Source: Afipia sp049747295
GTDB lineage: Bacteria; Pseudomonadota; Alphaproteobacteria; Rhizobiales; Xanthobacteraceae
NCBI RefSeq assembly: GCF_049747295.1
Contig: NZ_JBMHJM010000001.1
Location: forward strand, 3,038,001 to 3,102,000
DNA: 64,000 nucleotides
Direction of reading: 5' to 3'
Under the pieces are notes generated by a model. That model worked only from the letters and a program-made list of their open reading frames with translations, was not told where the DNA came from and did no database searches. A program made the position numbers and the translations under genes. Positions within the stretch are counted from its first letter, which is position 1. Each line of letters starts with the position of its first letter. Below are positions 8,776 to 19,262 of the stretch, piece after piece.

Positions 8776-9585
8776 CTACGCGGGCATCATTTTTTTCGCA
8801 TGGAGCGCCTCTTCGAGCTCGCGCAGAATGCGTGCAAGGCGTTCGGCCCATTCATGCTGTCCGGCCTGATCGGCGATCAGGTCTTGCCGGATTTCGATGC
8901 CAGTGTGCATCAGGCCGCGCTTCTCCCCATGCACGGGAATTGTGTAGTCGGTGGTGTCGCTCACCGCATAAGGCTCATTGTCGCCGACCACGAGGTCGCC
9001 TTCGGCGCGGAGCTTGTCCCGCAGCATGTGCGGCAGCCGCGCATCGTAATGATAGAGCGTGCCGATGTGCCAGGGGCGGGCGATCCCGGCATAAATCGGT
9101 GTAAAAGAGTGCAGCGACACTAAAATTGTGGGCAAGCCACACGCTTTGCGTGCATCGAGGGCTTGTGTGATGCGCGCATGGTAGGGCGCGAAGATCGACT
9201 GCTGCCGTGCCGTGATCTGGTCGCGGGTCAAGCCGCTGTTGCCGGGAATTTCGGTCGCTTCGCTGATCAGCGGCACCGAGCCCGAGCTCTTGAATGGACG
9301 GTTGCAATCGATCACGAGGCGCGAATATCGCTGCGCGATCAAATGCACACCCAATTCTTTGGCCAGCAGGTTGGCGACACCGGCAATCCCGATGTCCCAG
9401 GCGATGTGCCGCTCCAGTTGACTTTCCGGCACGCCGAGATCGCCCAGTGCACGGGGAATTAACCGTCCGTAGTGATCGCATGTGAAGAAGAAGGGCGATT
9501 GACTGCCGGCGTTTTCCTCAAGCACCGGAGACACTTCATCGGGCTCGAGGAGGGCAGATATATCGGTGATGTTTTGCTGGAGCAT
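8776..9585 (-). CDS. N-formylglutamate amidohydrolase family protein
   Basis: A 269-residue zinc-hydrolase-like protein. FFFTCDHYGRLIPRALGDLGVPE contains the D-H pair expected in the metal site, followed by HIAWDIGIAGVANLLAKELG, YSRLVIDCNRP and VSLHSFTPIYAG. The family covers N-formylglutamate deformylases of histidine degradation and related enzymes of unknown substrate; no hut genes are nearby. The start is uncertain: ATG 9585 fits the family N-terminus, while an in-frame ATG at 9633 would add 16 residues. Neither has a good Shine-Dalgarno. The gene is divergent from the next one. Confidence 0.82.
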   Translation of the reverse strand: MLQQNITDISALLEPDEVSPVLEENAGSQSPFFFTCDHYGRLIPRALGDLGVPESQLERHIAWDIGIAGVANLLAKELGVHLIAQRYSRLVIDCNRPFKSSGSVPLISEATEIPGNSGLTRDQITARQQSIFAPYHARITQALDARKACGLPTILVSLHSFTPIYAGIARPWHIGTLYHYDARLPHMLRDKLRAEGDLVVGDNEPYAVSDTTDYTIPVHGEKRGLMHTGIEIRQDLIADQAGQHEWAERLARILRELEEALHAKKMMPA

Positions 9586-9779
9586 GGGTGGCTGACTGGC
9601 ACTACGCAATTTGGGGTTGATCGATTCACACATCGGTCCAGTGTATGAGCTGGCACCACGATGCCTTCGCAGGTGATTCACCACAAGGCAGAGTATCGCT
9701 GCGCTCCCCTTTTGAGCACGGCAGATATAGATCCTCGAGTCGTCGTGATGTGAGAACGACAGTCCATACAGGGCCACGG

Positions 9780-10184
9780 ATGTTGGAGCGCTTGTTTGTC
9801 TACGGCACGCTGAAGCGTGAATCGTCTCTCCCGCTTGCACAGGAATTGAACCGGAGCGCCACGTTTGAAGGTGAGGCCCGTTTCAATGGAAGGCTCTATC
9901 TGGTTTCGCATTATCCTGCCGCTATACCGTCCGACAGGCCCGAGGAGTGGGTTCATGGCGAGCTGTTCGTAGTTCGTGATCCCGGTTTTCTTGTGACGCT
10001 GGATCGCTATGAGGAGTGTGCTCAGGAGGATGTTCAGCCGACGGAGTTTCGGCGGTCGGCACAGACCGTCGTGAACAGCCGCGGCGAAAGCGTCCAAGCT
10101 TGGATGTACACCTACAACCGTCCGGTCACCGATCTTCGGCGTATCGCCTCCGGTGAATTCAGTTCGGGCCCTGATATCGGATAG
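9780..10184 (+). CDS. Gamma-glutamylcyclotransferase-like (AIG2/GGCT) protein
   Basis: A 134-residue protein beginning MLERLFVYGTLKRESSL, the substrate-loop signature (YGTL) of the GGCT fold. It is followed by FNGRLYLVSHYPAAI, VHGELFVV and the family acidic stretch LDRYEECAQE, where a Glu is the presumed catalytic base. These enzymes release 5-oxoproline from gamma-glutamyl compounds, though many bacterial members are uncharacterised. The ATG at 9780 begins the conserved core; longer in-frame starts lack family sequence. Confidence 0.85.
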   Translation: MLERLFVYGTLKRESSLPLAQELNRSATFEGEARFNGRLYLVSHYPAAIPSDRPEEWVHGELFVVRDPGFLVTLDRYEECAQEDVQPTEFRRSAQTVVNSRGESVQAWMYTYNRPVTDLRRIASGEFSSGPDIG

Positions 10185-10212
10185 CTCTGGCTGCTGACCC
10201 ATCCGCTTCATC

Positions 10213-11418
10213 TCAACCAGCGCAGGGTTTGCTGCGGAATTCCGTGGCGAACAGTGCAAATGCCAGTCCCGCAAATCCAAGTCCGATGGCACTGAAGGCC
10301 GCACCGCCGCCGCGCGTGACCGCAAAGCCGCTCAGTGCCGATCCGACAGCACCGCCGAGAAAGAAGATGGCGAGATAAAGCGCATTCAGCCGGCTGCGGA
10401 TGTCGGCCGGCAGGGCGTAGATGGCCTTTTGGCCGATAACGAGGTTGGCCTGGGTGCCGGCATCGAGCGTAATTCCGGCGATGATAAACAACACCAGCGA
10501 TCCCGAACTGCCGAGCCATGTCAGAACGAAGGTGATGGCGAGCAGGCCGATGGAGACGCCGGTCACGGCTTGACCGTGCCCCTTGTCCGCCAGGCGTCCG
10601 GCCAGCGGCGCGACAAACGCACCGATCACGCCGCTCAGCATCACCGCGGACAATGCGACGTGACCCAGTGAAAACGGTGGGGCTTCCAGCAGCAAGGGCA
10701 CCGCGGTCCAGAACATCGTGAAGGCGCCGAAGAAGAATGCCTGATACACGGCGCGCCGCTGCAGGACCGGCGTGGTCAGCAGCAAATGCCACAGCGATGC
10801 GATCAGGGCACCGTAGGATAGGTTGTGTTTCGGATTTCGCCGCGGCAGCGCGAGCGCCATGATCAGGAGCGCGGCACACATCACGACGCCGGAGAGGCCA
10901 TACATCACGCGCCAGCCGAATTGTCCCCCAAACAATGTCGAGAGCGGCCGCGCCAACAGGATGCCCAACAGCAGGCCGCTCACAACGGTGCCGACAACCT
11001 GTCCGCGCCGGTGCTCGGGCGTGAGATGGGCGGCGATCGGCACAATCATCTGCGTGGCTGTCGCGGTCAGGCCGAGCAGCAGCGAGGCCGCGATGAAAAC
11101 CCAAACGTTGACGGCGGTGGCCGCCGCGATCAGGCTGACGATCACACCTGCCAGCGTAATCAGAATCAACCGTTTGTTCTCGATCAGATCGCCGAGCGGC
11201 ACGATGAAGAACAGTCCAGCGACGTAGCCGAGCTGCAGGATCGTGACGATCAATCCGGCGGCCGAAACGCCGACACCAAAGGAATTGCCGATCTGCCCGA
11301 TCAGCGGCTGGGCGTAATAAAGATTGGCCACGGTCGCACCGCCCGCCATGGCGAGGGACAAAATAAGCCAGGGGCGAGGTCCTCCGGTGGAGGAGCCCGT
11401 TTGCGAAGAAGACGACAT
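10213..11418 (-). CDS. Major facilitator superfamily transporter
   Basis: A 401-residue integral membrane protein with about 12 hydrophobic segments. NLYYAQPLIGQIG near residue 33 and the cytoplasmic loop GDLIENKRLIL between helices 2 and 3 place it in the MFS drug/sugar-efflux group (YgaY/YdhP-like). The second half shows the repeated loop GRLADKGHG. It is probably a proton-coupled exporter; the substrate is unknown. The N-terminus is a short polar tail (MSSSSQTGSSTGG). Convergent with the gene at 9780. Confidence 0.92.
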   Translation of the reverse strand: MSSSSQTGSSTGGPRPWLILSLAMAGGATVANLYYAQPLIGQIGNSFGVGVSAAGLIVTILQLGYVAGLFFIVPLGDLIENKRLILITLAGVIVSLIAAATAVNVWVFIAASLLLGLTATATQMIVPIAAHLTPEHRRGQVVGTVVSGLLLGILLARPLSTLFGGQFGWRVMYGLSGVVMCAALLIMALALPRRNPKHNLSYGALIASLWHLLLTTPVLQRRAVYQAFFFGAFTMFWTAVPLLLEAPPFSLGHVALSAVMLSGVIGAFVAPLAGRLADKGHGQAVTGVSIGLLAITFVLTWLGSSGSLVLFIIAGITLDAGTQANLVIGQKAIYALPADIRSRLNALYLAIFFLGGAVGSALSGFAVTRGGGAAFSAIGLGFAGLAFALFATEFRSKPCAG

Positions 11419-11602
11419 CTGAATCTCTGGGGAGGCGGTGCCGTAACGGCCGCCAAGGGAGCCGCCTCTATAACCGATGCGCTGCGATGGAATAATGACG
11501 ATCTGGTGAGCGTCGTTGCATCGGAGCGGCAGTCGCGGCAGCCACGCGTAGGTGGTGGTTCAAGTGCGCATGGCTGCCGACAATTTTAGGCGATTTGTAA
11601 AA

Positions 11603-12223
11603 TCAGGCGGCCTTGGCTGCAGCAGCGATCGCGGCGGTATCTTTCACCACGATGGCGAAACGATCGGACAGTTCGGTGAGCGCGACGCGATGGACGACAC
11701 TCGCTGGAATTGTACCGCCGAGTGGATCAGGCAGATCGCGCGTTGCGGTGGCATTGGCGACCACAGTGGTGCGATATTTTAGATCCAGTGCAGCACGCGC
11801 CGTCGCGCTGACGCACATGTGGGTCATGAAGCCCGCGAGGATCAACTCGGTGCGCCCGGTGCTCTTCACCAGGGCATCGAGATCCGTGCCCGCGAATGCA
11901 TTGGGCAAATTCTTGCGCACGACGACTTCCTCAGCCGCGGGGGTTAGCTCGCGCACGATCGCAGCGTAGGGTCCAGTCTCGTCGAACAGCGGGCGGCCAG
12001 CCGGCGCATGCTGCACAATGTGAAACACCGGCACGCCGCTGTTCCGCGCCAGTGTCAGCAGCTTCTGCGCTTCGAGGACCGCGTTGTCGACGCCGTCGAG
12101 CGGCAGGTTGCCCTTGGTGTATTCCAATTGTGCATCGATGATCACAAGCGCGGACTTGTCGAGCGCGCTCGGATGCAGCGGTGCGCCGGCGATCTGGAGC
12201 AGCGTTTTCGGAGCTGAAGTCAT
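11603..12223 (-). CDS. Isochorismatase-family cysteine hydrolase
   Basis: A 206-residue hydrolase of the isochorismatase/nicotinamidase fold. The catalytic triad can be followed: Asp in ALVIIDAQLEY, Lys in VVRKNLPNAF, and Cys in LAGFMTHMCVSATARAAL. The C-terminus is Ala-rich. Family members hydrolyse amides or vinyl ethers; the presence of a Cys suggests an amidase-like reaction, but the substrate is unknown. The ATG at 12223 starts the family-length protein; the open frame continues upstream into the dnaG promoter region without family similarity. Confidence 0.88.
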   Translation of the reverse strand: MTSAPKTLLQIAGAPLHPSALDKSALVIIDAQLEYTKGNLPLDGVDNAVLEAQKLLTLARNSGVPVFHIVQHAPAGRPLFDETGPYAAIVRELTPAAEEVVVRKNLPNAFAGTDLDALVKSTGRTELILAGFMTHMCVSATARAALDLKYRTTVVANATATRDLPDPLGGTIPASVVHRVALTELSDRFAIVVKDTAAIAAAAKAA

Positions 12224-12360
12224 TTTGTTGCTTTCGTTGAATAAATTGCGAATAGCGCCGGACAATAGGGCCTGTGAGAAGCGGGGACAATCCGGTCCGC
12301 CTTGGGCCAATCGCCGCGTGGACCTATATTCATGATCGGTTACAGAGGCTGTCCGATTCC

Positions 12361-14361
12361 ATGCGCTTTACGCCTGAATTTCTCGATGAACTGCGTGCCC
12401 GGCTTCCGGTTTCGGAAGTGGTGGGCCGGCGCGTGAAATTGAAGCGAGCAGGCAAGGAATGGAAGGGCCTCTCGCCATTCCATCAGGAGAAGACGCCCTC
12501 CTTCACGGTCAATGACCAGAAGGGATTTTATCACGACTTCTCCAGCGGCCGGCATGGCGACATCATCCGCTTCGTGATGGAGACCGAGGGCGTCACGTTC
12601 CCGGAAGCCGTCGAGCGGCTTGCGTCGATGGCCGGCATGGCATTGCCTACGGTGACGCCGGATGCTGCGCGCCACGAGCAGCGCCGCAAGACGCTGTACG
12701 ACGTGATGGATCTGGCGGCGAAGTTCTTTGCGGAGACGCTGGCTTCGCGCAACGGCGCGAAGGCGCGCGGCTATCTCGGCGATCGTGCGATCCAACCAGC
12801 AACGCAATTGCAGTTTCGCATGGGCTATGCGCCGGACGAGAAGTTCGCGTTGAAGGAGCATCTCGGCGGTCTCGGCATTCCGGCGGCGGACATGGTCGAA
12901 GCAGGATTGCTGATCGGCGGCGATGACGTGCCGGTGCCGTTCGATCGCTTCCGCGATCGTGTGATGTTTCCCATCACCGACGCCCGTGGACGGATCATCG
13001 CCTTCGGCGGGCGGGCACTTAAAAAGGATATGCCGGCGAAGTACCTGAACTCGCCGGAAACGCCGCTGTTTCACAAGGGCGACAATCTCTACAATCTCTT
13101 CACCGCAAGGCAGGCCGCGCACGACGGCGCGCCGCTGATCGTGGTGGAAGGCTATGTCGACGTCATCGCCATGGTCAGCGTCGGCTTCGGCGCAACGGTG
13201 GCGCCGCTCGGCACCGCGCTCACCGAGAACCAGCTCGCACTCTTATGGAAGATGGCGGACGAGCCGATCCTGTGTTTCGACGGCGACGGGGCCGGCCAGC
13301 GCGCCGCCTATCGCGCCGCCGATCTGGCGCTGCCGCATCTGAAGCCCGGCAAGAGCTTGCGTTTCGCGCTGCTGCCTGAAGGGCAGGATCCGGACGATCT
13401 GGCGCGCTCCGGCGGACGGGGCGCGATCGAAGAGGTGATCAGTCTGGCAAAGCCGCTCGCGGACGTGGTGTGGTCGCGCGAGATCGAAGGCGGCAGCTAC
13501 GCCACGCCGGAACGACGGGCAGCGCTGGAAGCCCGCATCAATGAACTCAGCAACGGCATCCGCGACGAGGTCGTGCGGCGCTATTATCGGCAGGATTTCC
13601 AGCAGCGGCTGCAGCGCGCGTTTGCCCCGGAATCCGGAGGCGGCCAGCGCGGCGGTTTTCGCGGTTCCTACCCGTCGAGAGGCGAATCAGCCCCGCGTTT
13701 TGCCTCCCGGGCGCCGTTTTCCACAGGGGGCGGCGGCCGGCCCGGCGGACTATCCACAGGCGGGCGCGCCGTGGGACGCGGCCCTTACCAGGCCGCCAGT
13801 CCCCAACTGGCGACGAGTTCCATCATGCGCGGCCAGCGCACGGCGATCTCCCGGCGCGAGGCGCTGATCCTGCAATCGCTGCTCAATCATCCCTGGCTGC
13901 TGCACGATCATCTGGAGGAAGTGGCCGCCCTGGAACTGGCTCACCCGGAGGCGCACAAGCTGCGCGCGGGAATTATCGCGGCCTTCTCAAATTATTCGCA
14001 TACGGACGATCCGGCTGCGGAGCGGGACCGGTTGCAGGCCAGTCTTGAAAAATCCGGATATTCCGAGCAAATTCAAAAGGTTGAGCGAGCCATCACCACC
14101 AAGAACGTCTGGGGCGCTCAAGCCGGCGCCGCAGTGGAAGACGTTCTTCCCACGTGGCATCAACTGGTTGCCTTGCATCGGCAATGGCACTCCTTACTTA
14201 GGGAGCTCAAGGATGCCGAACTGGCTCTTGGGCAAGACAGCAGCGAAGCAAATTATGGCTGGCTGCGCGATGTGAAAGCCCGGCTCGCCGAAGTGGACGG
14301 CCTTGAAGCGTTGATCGAGGGATTTGGCGAATCTTCAGGACGGTTCCAGCGCAGCGTGTAA
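12361..14361 (+). CDS. dnaG: DNA primase with a degenerate zinc-binding domain
   Basis: A 666-residue primase that makes the RNA primers for replication with DnaB helicase. Its order is an N-terminal CHC2-type domain (1-100), a catalytic TOPRIM core with Glu in VVEGYVDVIAM (about 263) and DGDGAG at 307, a Gly/Ser/Arg-rich linker (about 425-480), and a C-terminal DnaB-binding domain. Three of the four expected zinc ligands are replaced: Ser38 in GLSPFH, Asp59 and Ser62 in YHDFSSG; only His41 remains. The rest of the domain (EKTPSF, GDIIRF) is intact, so the fold may persist without metal. ATG 12361 gives the family start. rpoD follows. Confidence 0.96.
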   Translation: MRFTPEFLDELRARLPVSEVVGRRVKLKRAGKEWKGLSPFHQEKTPSFTVNDQKGFYHDFSSGRHGDIIRFVMETEGVTFPEAVERLASMAGMALPTVTPDAARHEQRRKTLYDVMDLAAKFFAETLASRNGAKARGYLGDRAIQPATQLQFRMGYAPDEKFALKEHLGGLGIPAADMVEAGLLIGGDDVPVPFDRFRDRVMFPITDARGRIIAFGGRALKKDMPAKYLNSPETPLFHKGDNLYNLFTARQAAHDGAPLIVVEGYVDVIAMVSVGFGATVAPLGTALTENQLALLWKMADEPILCFDGDGAGQRAAYRAADLALPHLKPGKSLRFALLPEGQDPDDLARSGGRGAIEEVISLAKPLADVVWSREIEGGSYATPERRAALEARINELSNGIRDEVVRRYYRQDFQQRLQRAFAPESGGGQRGGFRGSYPSRGESAPRFASRAPFSTGGGGRPGGLSTGGRAVGRGPYQAASPQLATSSIMRGQRTAISRREALILQSLLNHPWLLHDHLEEVAALELAHPEAHKLRAGIIAAFSNYSHTDDPAAERDRLQASLEKSGYSEQIQKVERAITTKNVWGAQAGAAVEDVLPTWHQLVALHRQWHSLLRELKDAELALGQDSSEANYGWLRDVKARLAEVDGLEALIEGFGESSGRFQRSV

Positions 14362-14436
14362 CGAGATATGATGCGAGGCTCTCGCCAAGGCCTTAAAAAG
14401 ACTCGCCAAACCGGTTTTTTAGCCGCAAAAACAGGG

Positions 14437-14452
14437 TTAATCAGGGCTTAAC
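14437..14452. promoter_or_regulatory. Perfect CtrA-type box (TTAA-N7-TTAAC) upstream of rpoD
   Basis: TTAA at 14437-14440 and TTAAC at 14448-14452 are separated by seven bases, the consensus spacing for the cell-cycle regulator CtrA. Another TTAA lies at 14463-14466. The site is about 150 bases before the rpoD start in the 240-base dnaG-rpoD gap. CtrA binding is inferred from the pattern only. Confidence 0.55.
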
Positions 14453-14601
14453 GGCCTTTGGGTTAAAAGCTGGGACACAAGTCAAATCCGGCCGGGTGGT
14501 GCCCTCACAAGCGCCGCCCTTTCCGCACGATGCGGACCAACAATTCTACGTCTACGCGGGCGTCCACGCCCACGTCGTAAGCGCGTTTCAGGAGCTAGTG
14601 A

Positions 14602-16746
<2,145 letters not shown>

Positions 16747-16770
16747 GTTACAACTCATCATCGAAACAGA

Positions 16771-16798
16771 AACGGCGGGTCAAAAGCCCGCCGTTTTT
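16771..16798. terminator. Rho-independent terminator after rpoD
   Basis: A 9-bp stem AACGGCGGG / CCCGCCGTT with a 7-nt loop, followed by five T residues. It lies between convergent rpoD and the WD40-cytochrome gene. Confidence 0.9.
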
Positions 16799-16816
16799 GT
16801 TTGGGCTTACGAGCCT

Positions 16817-18133
16817 TCACCGCCTTGTCGCGCGTTCGAGAAACTGCACCAGCGCCTTACGGTCGTCATCCGAGCCGATGATCTGCTCGGGCATTTTTGT
16901 GCCGGGCGTATAGGCCGCGGGGCCGACCTCGAAAAGCTTCGACACTGTTTCCGGCGTCCAGACGATGTCGAGCTTCTTCAGCGGTTCGGAGAAATTGTAG
17001 CCGGGCAAGGTCGCGATCCGTCGCCCGAAAATTCCTGACAGCGTCGGGCCGGCCTTGTTGCCTTGATCTGGCGAAAGCGTGTGACAGGCGACACATGCAC
17101 GAAAGACGTCCGCGCCACGGTCGCCCGCGTAAGTGGCAAGGGTGTCGTTCGGACTTTCCTGAAGGGTCCCTCCGAGAGGCTCGCCTGTGAGGGCATTCCA
17201 GCGCCGGATCATGGTGTCGGCACCGCCGGTCAGCAGCGTGCTGTTGTCCGGCATGAACGCCACTGACCACACCGGAAGTCCTGGGCCGACCAGCCTGCGG
17301 GCAAGCTTGCGCGACTTGCGATCAATGATGGCGACCGACCCGCGAATATCCGCTGCTGCGAGCAGCGCGCCGTCCTTCGATGTCGCCATGGCAATCACCG
17401 GGTTCGGTGCAGCAACCACCTCGCTATCGAGCTTCCCTGTGCGGTCAAGGACATAGACTTTTCCGTTCGCGCCGGCAGCAGCGATTTCGCCATCATCTGT
17501 CATGACAACGGAATTGAGCGGCGCGGGCAGGGTGATGATGGTCGGCGAAGCCGGAGTATCGAGAGGCCAGATGCGAAGCGTCAGGTCATAGCTGACACTG
17601 ACGAGGGTCTTTCCGTCAGCGCTGAATGCCACGCCGTTGACGTTTTGTGTGTGACCTTCGAGCACGCGCGCTGCGCCACCGGCCAGCGGCCAGAGGCGCA
17701 CGGTGTGATCCCATGCTGCCGAGGCGAGAGTCGATCCGTCCGGCGATAGTGCAAGGGCAACGATCGGCGCCGTGTGCCCTTCGAGCACTGTGTCGGGCTG
17801 TTGCCGGCCGGGAGTCCAAATCGCGATGCGGCCGTCGGCGCCTGCCGTCACGGCGCGGCCGTCCTTGAGCAGGGCGGTTGCGTTGACGGCGTCGGCGTGA
17901 AACCGCAGGACTTGTTCGGCAATGTCGCGGCTGAGTGACCAGCCGATCGCGCTGCCGTCGAAACTTCCCGAGAGCAGCGTCTGCCCGTCGGACGAAATCG
18001 ACAGTGCCCGCACCGGCCCGCCGTGGCCGCGCAGCTGCGCGACGGCAGGTGCCGCGTTGAGCGCACCAATGAGCATGCCGATCACGAGCGGCAAACCCAG
18101 CGGGCTTCTGTTGGTGCAGTGAATGCCTCGCAC
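16817..18133 (-). CDS. Exported WD40-repeat protein fused to a c-type cytochrome
   Basis: A 438-residue protein. Residues 1-33 are a signal peptide (hydrophobic PLGLPLVIGMLIGALNAAPA, cut after AVAQ). About seven WD40 blades follow (40-315), shown by repeated SPDG/SADG turns and (L/I)W ends. The C-terminal class I cytochrome c domain has heme motif CVACH at 347-351 and a likely axial Met414 in GTKMPEQ. It should be periplasmic and may present a heme to a partner. The GTG at 18133 has GAGGG eight bases upstream; in-frame ATGs at 18184 and 18193 are alternatives with a less typical signal peptide. No partner gene is adjacent, and its role is unknown. Confidence 0.88.
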   Translation of the reverse strand: MRGIHCTNRSPLGLPLVIGMLIGALNAAPAVAQLRGHGGPVRALSISSDGQTLLSGSFDGSAIGWSLSRDIAEQVLRFHADAVNATALLKDGRAVTAGADGRIAIWTPGRQQPDTVLEGHTAPIVALALSPDGSTLASAAWDHTVRLWPLAGGAARVLEGHTQNVNGVAFSADGKTLVSVSYDLTLRIWPLDTPASPTIITLPAPLNSVVMTDDGEIAAAGANGKVYVLDRTGKLDSEVVAAPNPVIAMATSKDGALLAAADIRGSVAIIDRKSRKLARRLVGPGLPVWSVAFMPDNSTLLTGGADTMIRRWNALTGEPLGGTLQESPNDTLATYAGDRGADVFRACVACHTLSPDQGNKAGPTLSGIFGRRIATLPGYNFSEPLKKLDIVWTPETVSKLFEVGPAAYTPGTKMPEQIIGSDDDRKALVQFLERATRR

Positions 18134-18282
18134 TGAGGGTTCCCTCGACGATTCATCAATCCGCGTCTGACCGTATCGAAACATGAAAAACATGTTGGAT
18201 AAACGGCGACGGAAGTTATCGCTCGACGCGCATTGACGCAGGAGAGCCTGCCTGTTTGCCTGATGGTAACGGCGGAATGCGG

Positions 18283-19176
18283 TCAGGCGAAGTAACGGAT
18301 CTTGCCGGCCGGTGAGGTGTCGTAGCCCGTGAGATCTTTCGCGCGTTGCTGGAAGAGGGGCTGCGACATGAAACTTATCAGCGCTTGCAGCGCCGGCTTG
18401 AAGTATGAGCGTTGCCGCATCACGAGATCGAAGTTTTCCCAGAGCAACGGGAGAAAATCGAGATCGGCGGCCTTGGCGGCCGCCCGCGTCGCGATACCGC
18501 AATCGGCCCGTCCGGCACGAATCGCTGTGGCGAGATCAGGTCCAGTCAGGCACGGCGGCTCGAGGCGGCGCAGATCCTTCGGCTTGGCGCCTTGTTGTTT
18601 CAGCAGCTTGTTGAGCAGCATTTGGGCGCCGGCACCTGGCTGCCTGACGGCCATCGCGGCTCCTGATGTCAGAACATCAGCGATCCCCGTTAGATTCTTC
18701 GGATTTCCCCGCCGGACCAACAGTCCCTGTTCGCGCCGCACGAATCCGACCAACACGGCATCGTGCAGGCCGGCCATGGCGCGCACCGCAGCGATATTGG
18801 CGTCACCGTCAGGACTTCGCGCGTCGTCTTCGGCATGGAAATGGATCGCAGCCGCGATCGCCTCGGCGCGGAGCACGCGACCGACGCCGCTCTCGGTGCC
18901 TTCAACAAGCGTGGCAAGGCCGGAGCCGGACTCGCGCAGGCTCCACTCGAGCAGCGCATCCTGGCTTCCACCAAGGATCAACGGTGCCTCCGCATGGGTC
19001 ATGCCCGCGGGGCGCATCAATCCTGACAGCACCCATCGATCGAGCTCTTCACGCGGGAAAAGCCACTTGCCCGTGACCTTGGTGCAGGGGATCGCGCCCT
19101 CGGCTACCAGCTCGTAGAGCTTGCGCTCGCCCAGCCGCAGGTACTCCGATGCTTCGCTGGTGGTCAGTAGGTTCAT
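18283..19176 (-). CDS. Excisionase-type HTH plus periplasmic-binding-like domain regulator, probable tungstate/molybdate sensor
   Basis: A 297-residue one-component regulator. Residues 1-55 are a MerR/excisionase-type winged helix (LLTTSEASEYLRLGERKLYELVAEGAIP...KWLFPREELDRW). Residues 65-297 resemble a periplasmic substrate-binding fold without a signal peptide (LILGGSQDALLEWSL; AVRQPGAGAQMLLNKLL; ADCGIATRAAA). It is divergent from the tungstate ABC transporter, so it probably senses the oxyanion inside the cell and controls uptake. Its own promoter reads TTGAAA-N17-TACAAA with the palindrome TATGCATA at the spacer/-10 junction. The predicted start point falls on the ATG, so the message may be leaderless. 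Confidence 0.8.
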   Translation of the reverse strand: MNLLTTSEASEYLRLGERKLYELVAEGAIPCTKVTGKWLFPREELDRWVLSGLMRPAGMTHAEAPLILGGSQDALLEWSLRESGSGLATLVEGTESGVGRVLRAEAIAAAIHFHAEDDARSPDGDANIAAVRAMAGLHDAVLVGFVRREQGLLVRRGNPKNLTGIADVLTSGAAMAVRQPGAGAQMLLNKLLKQQGAKPKDLRRLEPPCLTGPDLATAIRAGRADCGIATRAAAKAADLDFLPLLWENFDLVMRQRSYFKPALQALISFMSQPLFQQRAKDLTGYDTSPAGKIRYFA

Positions 19177-19182
19177 GCTGCA

Positions 19183-19237
19183 TTTGTATGCATATTCTTG
19201 TTTCTTTTCAATTCATTGACATAGCCGAAAAATATGC
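19183..19237. promoter_or_regulatory. Divergent promoter region and probable operator of the tungstate transporter
   Basis: Leftward promoter: -35 TTGAAA (19206-19211) and -10 TACAAA (19183-19188) on the minus strand, spacer 17. The palindrome TATGCATA (19187-19194) overlaps the spacer/-10 junction. GCATATT (19190-19196) and its inverted copy AATATGC (19231-19237) flank the intergenic centre, where a TTGACA (19216-19221) may serve the rightward genes. Binding by the adjacent HTH regulator is inferred. Confidence 0.5.
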
Positions 19238-19262
19238 AGGACAAAGCATGTGGAGGAAAACC

